NCBI GenBank assembly: GCA_964035545.1
Contig: OZ037769.1
Span: forward strand, 5,144,429 to 5,208,428
Origin: Bugula neritina
Taxonomy: Eukaryota; Bryozoa; Gymnolaemata; Cheilostomatida; Bugulidae
DNA length: 64,000 nt
Direction of reading: 5' to 3'
Within the stretch, counting starts at the first letter, position 1, and each line of letters starts with the position of its first letter. Shown piece by piece: positions 41,401 through 52,000 of the stretch. The notes under the pieces are model-generated. The model did no database searches and was not told the DNA's origin. It worked only from the letters and a program-made list of their open reading frames with translations. Position numbers and translations under genes: made by a program.

Positions 41401-41554
41401 CTGTAGGGCCTAGAGCCTGCTACTGTCCACCATTTGCTCAATTACTTTGGCTGGAACCGAGAAACTTTAGCTGTCGAATGTCTTTGCAGTTATAGAACTG
41501 ATGAGGGAAGACCAGGAGCAGTTTCTGGAAGGCCTTCTGGACGTGTTGAGTTGA
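30430..41554 (+). CDS. CDC45: CDC45, replicative helicase (CMG) subunit, 16 exons
   Basis: CDC45 joins MCM2-7 and GINS to form the CMG helicase at origins and forks in the nucleus. Exons: 30430-30483, 30894-30953, 32236-32328, 32891-32985, 34513-34630, 34992-35104, 35420-35530, 36073-36183, 36530-36721, 37218-37428, 38005-38057, 38748-38886, 39054-39140, 39356-39480, 40746-40822, 41490-41554. Phases agree at every junction and give 567 aa, essentially the length of vertebrate CDC45. Hallmarks: VFTKDFVRDFY at the N-terminus, NHDVDAICAAKIIQ, LVDILQPDPEIVFFI, HRPISVENIYN, an acidic/basic linker (SEGDDSDIDEDSRKR), TGASSALTMY, HWNLYDSLSHSLYTA, and a C-terminal LLDVLS. The DHH-type fold is expected to be catalytically inactive. 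The exon-3 donor (GGG/GTCAGC) is weak; an alternative at CAT/GTAGAA would shorten it by three residues. AATAAA lies near 41899. Confidence 0.93.
31086..31512. mobile_element. Fold-back MITE, complete copy, in CDC45 intron 2
   Basis: Two near-perfect inverted arms, together about 427 bp, begin GGGCCATTTTACGTAATTTA and end as the complement (…TTAAGTAAAAAGACCC). The arms continue through GTACACACTGGAAATCTC, GCTGCTAATGAACATGGG and CACCTAAATAATCAAGG. The inner part is a second palindrome around TTAGCTAATTCTGATTGC. No coding capacity. Confidence 0.85.
32462..32499. repeat. (TA)n microsatellite in CDC45 intron 3
   Basis: About 19 TA units within a longer TATA-rich stretch (32340-32560). Confidence 0.9.
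33002..33857 (+). repeat. 46-bp minisatellite in CDC45 intron 4
   Basis: About 18-19 units beginning GTATATGTATTATACTGTGT and ending TACTATACACTA. Two variable positions mark unit subtypes: TGTATT/TGCATT and TATATATTA/TATATGTTA. The last unit has a short ATT insertion. Confidence 0.95.
34043..34366. mobile_element. Fold-back MITE, diverged copy, in CDC45 intron 4
   Basis: Same ends as the 31086 copy (GGTCATTTTACTTAATTTAG and complement), a shorter centre and more divergence. It carries the shared inner TTTTGCTTGATTTCCTATG. Confidence 0.75.
34680..34830 (+). repeat. Degenerate ~20-bp repeat in CDC45 intron 5
   Basis: Repeats of AGTATCACTATACTTGTACT with many changes. No other function apparent. 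Confidence 0.6.
36905..37108 (-). repeat. SINE, best copy, in CDC45 intron 9
   Basis: On the minus strand it begins GGGGCAGCCGTTGTCTAGGG, with an A-box-like TGTCTAGGGGTTAGAGC and a B-box-like GGTTCGAGCTC about 35 bp on: a tRNA-derived head. The shared core (CATAGGTGATGGTAGGAAGA) and the tail with TTTCTCACAGGGAAATT then follow. Its ends are the clearest of the four copies. Confidence 0.75.
38478..38706 (+). repeat. SINE copy in CDC45 intron 11
   Basis: Begins GGGAGCAGCTGTGGTCTAGG with the A-box region GTGGTCTAGGGGTTCGAG. The core reads GATGATAGGAAGAGCATACA. The tail has TTTTCTCACAGGGGTGG and GTGTGAGTGAGTTTTTATG. Confidence 0.75.
40290..40569. mobile_element. Fold-back MITE, truncated copy, in CDC45 intron 14
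   Basis: Keeps the central palindrome (ACCGTTACAGTATTTTCGTA) and the right arm ending AGTGTGTACTAAATTAAGTA then AAATGACCC. The left arm is mostly missing. Confidence 0.7.
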
Positions 41555-43930
41555 GCAAACTATTGGATTGGGGCTTCAACAGTTCTCTGATTTTATCGCT
41601 GCTTTAATATAGATATTACTCTTATGTTTTTTATGTGATGATTTATTTATAAACCGTATGTTAATAGAGTATTTAGTAAGTGAAGCTCTTACACTTTATG
41701 TGAATGGCTCAAATTTGATACGAAATTAGTAATTGCGCTATTTGTAGTGAAGAAATTAGTAAATATTGATTTTAATACTTTTATTTTCTTTTATTTGATA
41801 ATGTCCTGTTTTAAAAATCTTAAATTTTCAGATAAAAAGTCATTTTTAGTAAAATTCTGATGATTTATCAATTTAGTTATATGTTGTAAATATCAATGAA
41901 ATAAATTATTTATTTTAAATCTTAATTCAACAACTTTAAGATTTAAATGGAAAAGATGACCATTTATGTATTTACATTTAACTTGTGATGCAAATATTTT
42001 TAACGAATAGGTTAGGGGAATGGCTTTTATAGAATCAGAGAATGACACTATGATAATTCTTATAATTTAATCTATGCTAACTCATTTCTCATGCATTTTG
42101 TAGCCTGTTGATGAATTGTAGGCGCACACTATATATTTTGTATATATCATGAAAGTTGAGCATTTTTAACTACTTGGACACTAACAACCACCTTTAGTTG
42201 GGAGAGACCAGCGCTTTTATTCAGCAATATAAGAATGCAAATTTATTTTTTATGATATAATAATAATACAACAATTAAATATTAGCATTTTCAGGTATAG
42301 GGTGATAACCTAGCGCAAATAATCAAGTTGAGAATACCACAATAATTGTGCTTAACATACTGCAGATTTTATAAATGGGTTTCACTTTATGATAATAATA
42401 TTACTTTGTAGTAAACTCAACAATTAACAAAAAATAATATTTATTACATTATCCTATGAGTGAACGAATTGATTTTGAGGCTTGAGGCTTCATCACTTCA
42501 AGTCTGTAAAAATTATAACAGCTAAGGACCAAATGGAAACAAAGTTGTAGTTACGATAATAAACCAACGTATATCTGTTAAAACCCACCAGGAAGAAAGC
42601 AGGGACTACCAAACCCTAAGTATGTCAATCTATTAGCCACATGTTTTCCTAATATTTTTTCAGTAAGAAATATAAATTTACACTGCAAGGATTAACGGCA
42701 CTAGTCCATGATTTATTGCCTTTTTTTACTTATATATACAGTTTCAATTTTGATCCAGCTCCAGTCATGTCTATCTAAATAGGTGAGATCCTGAAGCTAC
42801 AGAATAATTATGACATTGACAAAATTAATGATGATACTTAAGGATTCAAAATATATAAGTATACGGTAACAAATGTTCAAAAACTGTGATTCAGCTTAGC
42901 GTTGCCGATTGTGAGGTAAATGCTTTAGAGTTCATTAATTATAAGAACTAAATTATTTTTGCAGAGTTGTCTTTTCTAACCAATAATGGCATTCAATATC
43001 CTCTGGTAACTGAATAAACAGATTCCTGGGTGTTTCTGTAGTTTCAGATAATAAATAGATTATGGTTCTATTTTTATACCACCATAATATAATAAAATCT
43101 GTGCTGTTCAATTTTTTTCAAAAATGCAACATCTTGCAATGGCTGCAGTTATCCTTGAAAGCTATTTAAGATGAAGGTTACCCTTCCTGCTATAAATTTA
43201 CTGGTCAGTTAATATTATCTTATAGTACCTGCGGCAACATGCTAGAAATATTTTATTTTACTGGGGCGCATATTGTATGCTACCTATATAATAACATTCT
43301 GCATTCTAATGGACAACAATTTCAATCGTACACCAAGTTCTGTTGCTATGTAAATGACGTTACTGATAAAAAACACTGACCAATAGGAATTATGGTACAC
43401 TGATATTTATATGCATGTCGCACTTCACGGTTACCATGCAGTAATTGGAATATAGCAAAACTGTTGTCTTACTGATATGGCTGGTATTTGAAACTGATAC
43501 TGTTTTTTGAAAGCTGTAGCTTAGGTTCCACTTTAAACTGTTGAGTGAGTATAATTTTAGTAAACTCATTAAATTTTTAGTTATTTCAGTCTAATTTTGT
43601 AAGGTTATAAACAATATTGTCTGTTGAAATATATGCTTATAGCATAAACTAATATAGTTTGGCTCCACCTTGCTTTTACTAAGCTAATGTAATATCATAA
43701 GCTACATTAACTCGGGCAGTGGTTAATTGTTTTTCTAGACATGTGGTTGTTACAGGATCAAGATTGTGTAGATTATCAACAAGTACCATACAAAAGAATT
43801 ACTGAAATGACAAATCTAAAAATAATCACTTAGGCATGCGTATCAACTTCATGTATCATTGGTTTGCTGGATTCAGATGATGGCAATACATCTCTAGGGA
43901 TTGTTGGCTGAACTGTGATACACTCTATAC
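41555..43930. other. CDC45 3' UTR and AT-rich intergenic DNA
   Basis: AATAAA near 41899 could end the CDC45 transcript. No other coding exon, RNA gene or strong repeat recognised. Promoter elements of the next gene should lie in the last few hundred bases, but I see no clear TATA or CCAAT arrangement. Confidence 0.4.
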
Positions 43931-45985
43931 ATGATGGTGAAGTGTCAGATACAACGAAGCAAGGAGTCTCTCCTCATCTTATGCGCTGGGGTTTGTGTTT
44001 GGGTGGTCTTGAGTCTGTACATATTACACCTGTCACCTGCTGCAGACAAGCCACAGTTCTTTGTTGACAGGTTAGTTAGGTGCTAGCTTTCTAGTACTTT
44101 TCTACTATATCTCTTGACATGTCGAAAAGTTTTCAAGCTGATACTATGAATCTTTTTATAATTTAGTTGTATGTTAACTGATTCTAGTGTGTTTAGCTTA
44201 GTAAACATCAAGTTACTGGTTCTATCCCCAAAAGGCCATAGGTGATGTTAGGAAGGACATCCAGTCATAACTACTCTTGTGCTTCATATGAATAAGTCCT
44301 TAGCCAGATTAAAAAACTCCTTTCTATCAGGGGTTTCTCACAGGGATAGTAACTGTAAACTAGTGTGAGTTGTACATCGACATAATAGTGTTACCATGTT
44401 GAAAAGACTTTAACCACTAGCTATAAACTAATATAAACACAGGACTAAGTGCTAATTGATTTACCAATCTTTAGATATTATAACGTTCATGAAATATTAT
44501 TGCCCAATAATGACAATTTACAGTGAGTAACATGTTCGTAGCTGTGAAGTAAAAGTTTGAAGCAAAATGGCAATAGCTTCTGAAAAAAATTCCCGACTCA
44601 TATGTTTAGTAATAATTGACAAACTTGGTAACCAACTATTGCCAAATTATTTCACAAAATAATATATACAATATATACATCTGTCAGTATATGAAAACTC
44701 AGGCTATAGTGTACAGTTTGTAGTTAATTGAGTATAACTACATCAACAGTGTGATTCATGAAATAGCAATGTTGTTGCCATGGCATATGAATATTTGTCT
44801 AGTATATTAAGGGGGAGGGAGAGTGTCACCCCTTCTCCATTTTAGCAATGCTTTGTTAAAAACTATGCTATGCTGAAGTTTGCAGTTGTAGTAAAACTTC
44901 ATCAAGTAAAATCTCTATTTCTTATTAGTAAACGAATTTGTTTGCATTTGTGTTAAGTCACTCTTGCTCTTATCAGATGATAAGCTTTAGTAATATGTGA
45001 GATTAAAATAAAGTTTTCTCGCTACACAGTTCTAGAAAATACTCTATGTATTATGATAATGAAAGTATGTTCCTAACTTTTATACCACGGAACAGCTAAG
45101 AGCAAACATTGACAGCTTTGTTTTGGGCTGTTGGTTCATTAAGAGCACTTTCAGATGAGCCCCGCAGTAGGCTACGAGTAGAGAATCCGAAAGAGCCTTG
45201 AATGTTTATATAAGTCATATCTTTCCTTGCAAGTGGTCAACTTATAGCTATGCTATCTAGTAGCTAGTAAGGATTTAACCTCGTACCTCATAATGTACTC
45301 AAAACTACGCAAATTGCTGAATTTATTAACATATGTCAGTTTTAGTCAGATTTACTAGCTTTATTTACATACAAATATATAACTAATTTACCAGCATATT
45401 TGCATATACATATATACATATGTATAGCATGAAGCAGAACTAATAAAACTGCTTAAAAGTGCGAAAATCCCGTCAGTGCACTGCACATAGCCAGCAGAAG
45501 TTGAACTTGACTGGCCAATTGTATTTGCTGTTAGCTTTACTATTAGATCATATATTGAAATCTTATTGCTATTCACAATAATGTGCAATTAATTGATCAT
45601 GGAATAAATAAGTAAAACTAAAACAATAAATAGTAATCGACAAATTGGATCCCAAAATTGCAGAAGGATTTCACAGCCTTTGCTTAGAATAAAATTGCAC
45701 AAAATTTAGCCTTAGTTTTGGAAGCTTTTGAGAGCGTTTGTTTAGAGATCCCTCTGTGTGACCTCCAGCATAAGTTCGCGAGGCAGTATGCATTTCTATA
45801 ATCAGATCGTGGCCTAAGGACAGATCTTATATACACTTGGTGAATAGAATTTCACTTTCAGCTATAGAATGAATTGGGGCTTGTAATTATAAAGCTATAA
45901 ATAAAATAATGTATTAGCAATAAGAAAGATAAACAAAGCCTTTCCTAGTTTCAAGATTAACATTTATTTTATAACCTCACCACCT

Positions 45986-46079
<94 letters not shown>

Positions 46080-49000
46080 AAAGCTCTTAAATTCACTTTG
46101 TTAAAAGTTTGAAACTCATTAAAAACAGCTTACGATTAGAGAGGTATATTACAGTGGATTACTGAGTGCCTAAACATTGCTCTATAATGCTAGCTCAGTT
46201 GGAGGTGATTAACAGTTTCCTCAAACAGGGTTATCCTATTGCTGGATGGCGACCATATTGTAAACCCACTCAGTATAATAAATTAACTCTTTTTCTAACA
46301 AAATATATGATTAGTTTGATTAATTGGTTGCAGTAATTGAGGGATAATATGCATTCTTATATAACACCCCTGAAACTGCCACTGTTAAAACTGCAATTTT
46401 TTTGATCTATTATAATTGTTGTTGGTTAACGGAGATGAAATTTTTGCTCCTTTGTTTTAAATAAAGTACATATAATGTCTCCAGTCCTGTGAAAACGCAT
46501 GCATTGGGCTTTAAGTGCTGTGTCTCTCACCTTGCTGCCAAAATGGAGATATACACAAGGTTAGATGCCCGTCTTGACCTTACCAATGACTCCTTTGCAA
46601 GGTTTGAACCAATGACTTTGCTCTTGCTAAGCTATCCCAATGGCCACACTATAGCATAGCTGCAAGAGCAAATATGTAAACCTATGCATTTATGATTTTT
46701 GTTAAGGATTACCATGATTTCCGTAAAAAATCTAGTAATTAATCTTTGTCATTTGAGAAATGTAGCTTACTCAAGTTTCAATATTATAGATATATACCTT
46801 AAACCCTTGAAACTATATTTGTGATATGCAACACGATCTTCATGTAAGTTACCTATATGCCACTTATCACTGTATCCACCATTACTTAGATAAATAACAT
46901 TTAGGTAAACAACATGATTCAAAGTTATCTTCCTTTATGTATAGCAGCAGTTATGTAGTATTAACAAAACTACAATCCTAAAACAATTTTACACACGTAA
47001 GCACCCAAGCACACACCTTTAAATTCTGATTTGCTATTGTGTATAATTGGAAGATATAGTTATAGCAAGAACAAAATACCACAATATCTACTTTTAAATA
47101 TAGTGGTGGAGAAGTTTTGTATTCATTGGCTACTTGGCGTTATTTCTCTTTATTTTCTGTTTTTAGGTTTCAAAGAGGAAGCATATTTTATGACCAGTCT
47201 ACAGCCTCAAAGAAACACAATGCTACGTCACATAACAAACACAAGGCTACGTCACACAACAAACACAAGGCTACAAAACCCCCACTTAAGTCCATATTCA
47301 CCCATCAGAAAAATATTAATGACTTGACTAAATCCTCCAAGTATAGACTTATCACGGAACTTAAGTCTAATCTAAGTGCTCCTGGTAATAGACAGAGCTC
47401 ATGTTTTTATTTTTATATTAATGCAGGTTTTTCTCTGTCACGTGTCTGCAAGTTTCTTTCTGTCATGTGTCTGCAAGACATTATGGCATACATTTTATAG
47501 ATTTACTTACTAACAATAATTCATTGCATAGTTTAGGGATATACTATAAGGCTATTGTCATGTGTTGGCATGCAACTATCAACAAATGTAGATGCAATTA
47601 AGCAAAATTTTCACTTTTTATTTCTGGATAGTAAAAAAGTGGCTGTTAGTTGATTGTGGTACTTGAAAATCCGGTTTTTATTCCAAAGGTGAGAATGGCA
47701 AAGCTGTAGATTTCAATATTTATCAATTGTCTAAAGAAGAAAGGAAACGGTACGAAGAAGGAATTCGGATTACTTCATATAATGAATACGTCAGTGACCT
47801 AATCTCTATTAGAAGACGATTACCTGACTATAGAGATCAAGGGTAAGTTGTCTGAAAAAAGTTATATGGGTTATACATTTATAGCTTAAATGCTTTTTTT
47901 AGCTGCTACATATATGTATCTATTTGTATTTGCATAAAAACTGTAAAGTTGAGTTTACCCAGCTGCCCCTGTAGCATAGTTGGTTAGCTTGCTTGCTTGC
48001 AAGCCAAAGGTCTGTGGTTCGAATCCCAGGGGAGCAATTATTTTACAAAAAAAAGAAGTCCTAAAAATCAGAAAATTTGTTTTGAAATGTTTTTAATCTA
48101 ATGTATGGTTTACTCTGTTAACGCGCTGGGCAGACAACGGTAAATATGAAGTCTAACAAACTGCCTGTGAAAAGAATTATTGATAAAAGAATTCAAAAGT
48201 CACTAATTGTTGAGTAAATTTATTAAAAGCAGAAGCAAGTCATAATAACTAAAACATGCAATATTGAGCTTTAAGCAATATTGAAATTGAATAGTTCATA
48301 ATAATAATTATGTAGAATATAGAATAGCTTGCATGAAATTTGTCAATTCACACTGTACACTAGCAAATAGAAAATAAGCTGCAATGTTGTTATATAGCCA
48401 CCAAGTTCTTTAGTTGCACTGTTCCTATGCCGTGATGGATGATAAGGTTGAATTAGTTTGCATCCAATTTGAAAGAGAAAGGGCTGAGCTACGTTAACTG
48501 GTTGGCGAGCAAAATATTCCACCCAAATCAACATAGAAATGTGTTGAATGTCAGATTTGAGATAAATGAGTGACACTAAAACTAGGCCAGATTAAACTAA
48601 AAATGCTAATATATTAGCAGGGCTGAATTTTTTCCATCAATAAAAAAGAAATTTAAGAAAGCACTGAGGTGAAACTAGTTTACTCATAATAGTATTTCAG
48701 GAATTTAAATGCCCAACAATAGAATTTATATGGTCAATTCTGTAATAGCTCTGATTCATAATTAAAATTTAGACTGCAGTATTATTTGCTTCAATTTTGT
48801 TTGCACTTTAACTTACTTTTAGATGCAAGGTAAAACAGTACTATAAAAAACTTCCATCTACGAGTGTAGTTGTGGTATTTCATAACGAGGCTCTCTCAGT
48901 ACTACTCCGCTCTGTGTACAGCATCATAGACAGAACTAACCCTAAACTCCTTAAGGAAATCATCCTGGTTGATGACTTCTCCAATAAAAGTAGGTAGGCG

Positions 49001-52000
49001 GAGTGATAAGTTTAAGAAAAATTATGAAAATTACTTAAAGCGTGCTCATTCTAACCTAATGCTTATAAAATCTACCTAAATCTCCCAAAAAAGAGCAGCA
49101 TATGCATTAGCTTCTAATTAAATGGTATTGCTCTTATTTTTGTATTTACAAATCAGCACAAACTTTATCTGGTTTTCAATGAATTAGACTAGCTAAAGCA
49201 AGTAAAATTTTTTAACAGTCATTATTTTGATTTATTGTAATGCCATAGGCAATGTCCTAATTATTCAAATTTGTCACAGTGAGGAACAGCATTAGCACAT
49301 CTTATATGAAAATATTTATAGTTTGTCTTCAATAATATAATATAATATAATATAATATAATATAATATAATATAATATAATATAATATAATATAATATAA
49401 TATAACATAATATAATATAATATAATATAATATAATATAATATAATATAATATAATATAATATAATTACTGTCACTTTTTTTACTAATTTTGTTTGCTAT
49501 GCAACACTTACTTGATATAATTATATTAAATTGATCATAATGTAGCTGGACTAGGACAAGAACTGGATGATTATATAAAAGATCTGGAGAAAGTTAGAGT
49601 TCTTCGTCTAAAGAAAAGAGAAGGTCTAATCAGAGCCAGGTTGGCTGGTGCTAAAGTTGCTAAAGGTCAAGTCCTCACGTTCTTTGACTCTCATATCGAA
49701 TGTACAGAAGGTTAGTTACAACTGAAGTTATCTTTCCTTCCTGATACCGAGTGCCAGCTGTGCCCATGCAAAGACAACCTTATACTTTTGCAGTCTCTTG
49801 TTATTTAATTGAAAAATCAACAAAAGAACTGAACTAAATGAAACATTGATCTACTTCTAGATGTGTAAATCTATTTTTTTCCATTCCCATTATTTTTCTA
49901 TAACTATTTCTCGCATGTTACCCAGGATGGCTGGAACCAATGCTGGAGGAGATACACAGAGATAGAAAGACAGTCCCAACACCATCAACTGATGTCATTG
50001 AATACAACACATTTGCTTTTCAACATGTTGCTGCTAAAGATATTTTTATGGGCGCTTTTGACTGGAATTTGAATTTTCTTTGGATGTTTGTTTCCAGGAG
50101 AGAGAATCAACGCAGGAATAATGACATGGTATATGCCTGGGCGATGCTAGTTTTTCTTTGTGCAAAGCCTTAACTATCCAGTTTTTTTCAACAAGCCTTG
50201 TATTTTTATTTAGAAGCAGTAATGGAAAAATTGAAATAGCTTAAGTTCTCTAACTTTCTTATTAAATTTTGGTTTGGGGCACAGGTTGAAATTTTCGCAA
50301 AAAACATAACTTTGTTTACTACATTTATAATCTAGAACACAGGTTTTTCCCAATTTCTCCATTACAGCACTTACCTCTGAAATTTGTGGAACGCAAGCTA
50401 TTTTTGTGTTAATTAAGGTAGACTAAGAATGCTTCCCCAAGTCAAGCTAACTTCTGAGTCTAACGCAACAATTCAATGCTACTTTTTATCACACAAAGAT
50501 TTAGAGCATTTTGTGACACTGCACTTAGAAATTTTTCAAATATTACTTTCATCATGTATTGCATTTTGTCAAATATTGTTTTGCTTGAGATTATAAGGTT
50601 TTTTATGTTTTTATTTAAAAGCTGGTTAATTTTCTCTTTTTTAAAGCAGAAAAAATCATCAACAGGAAATTTATTGAAAGGTTCTAGGGATTATGTTTTT
50701 CCATTCTTTTTTACTATAGAAATTATAATCTCTTTGGATTGGAATTTCTTTAGCCTACCTCTAGAAATTGTTAAACAGTACACAGCTGCAACACATGACA
50801 CTATTCTGTGTGATACCATTATAGCTAGCACCAATACAGTCTCCAGTCATGGTGGGAGGTCTGTTCTCTATAGACAGAGAATACTTCTACGAAATCGGAT
50901 CCTACGATGAAGGAATGAATGTTTGGGGAGGAGAAAATGTTGAGATGTCTTTTAGAGTCTGGATGTGTGGTGGTCGTATACTGATAGTACCATGCTCTTC
51001 AGTGGGACACTTGGCTAAGTGAGCTCATAATTTTCTCTAAAACCCAATAAAATTTGCACATTAAAGTTTTCCATGTATTAAATCAGAAGCTTTAATGCAT
51101 GGAAAAGACTACTGCAAAGTATTTCTGCATTCATAGACTTTGCAGTCACCGCTGCAAAATCTACTTAATACTTTCAACTAATGAAATTAGAATGCAAATG
51201 TTTAATTCTTATGACGGGCGGCAATTAATTTTTTTACCGAGAAAAAATTCGACATCATCATGCCTTATTAACTTCTATAACTTTAAATTTACTCCTCACT
51301 TAACTCATCAGCTTACTATGTCCCAACAAATCAAAGTTGGAGTCCAAGCTACTTTAATAAGTAAGAGTCTAGCCCAGGGCTGTCCAACAGGCGGCCCCAG
51401 TGTCGAATGTGATCCCCAGCCTACATTTATGAGGTCCTCAAAAGCATGAGAGATAAAAACATTTTGCACATGTATATGAAGTGGAATAGAAAAACCAATT
51501 TTTAAATGTCGTTATTTTATATATTCTAAAAATATGCATTCTGCAGTGATTATTGGGACTTCATTGCGCAATGATAAATATAAATTTGGAAAAAAAGCTA
51601 TTTGAAAACTACTTTTGTTGTGGCCTTCAGCTCAAGCTATGAAATATTCTATTTCAGTGGCCCTCACCAAGAAAAGGTTGGACACCCCTGGTCTAGCCAT
51701 GCACTCTCTTTATATATTACTGAATAACACTTTGGCCGTATGCATTCCAGCTATACACATATATGTGCAAGCATTGTACATATATAATCTATCCTTTGTT
51801 TAGGATTGGCCACCCTTATATTTCAATAGAAGAGTTTCTAAGAGTTCATAAGAGAAACTCCATTCGAGTGGCTGAGGTGTGGATGGATGATTACAAAAAG
51901 TATTTCTATGACAACTTTGATCACAAATTGGTGAGTCATAGCTATTATATGAGTCATCACTGTGCATGTTATGAGACATGTAGAAGCAGAAGACAAAGAT

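Noticed and set aside
47964-48036. Functional tRNA gene
   Set aside because: A- and B-box regions are present, but T-stem mismatches and an acceptor out of register prevent a good cloverleaf.
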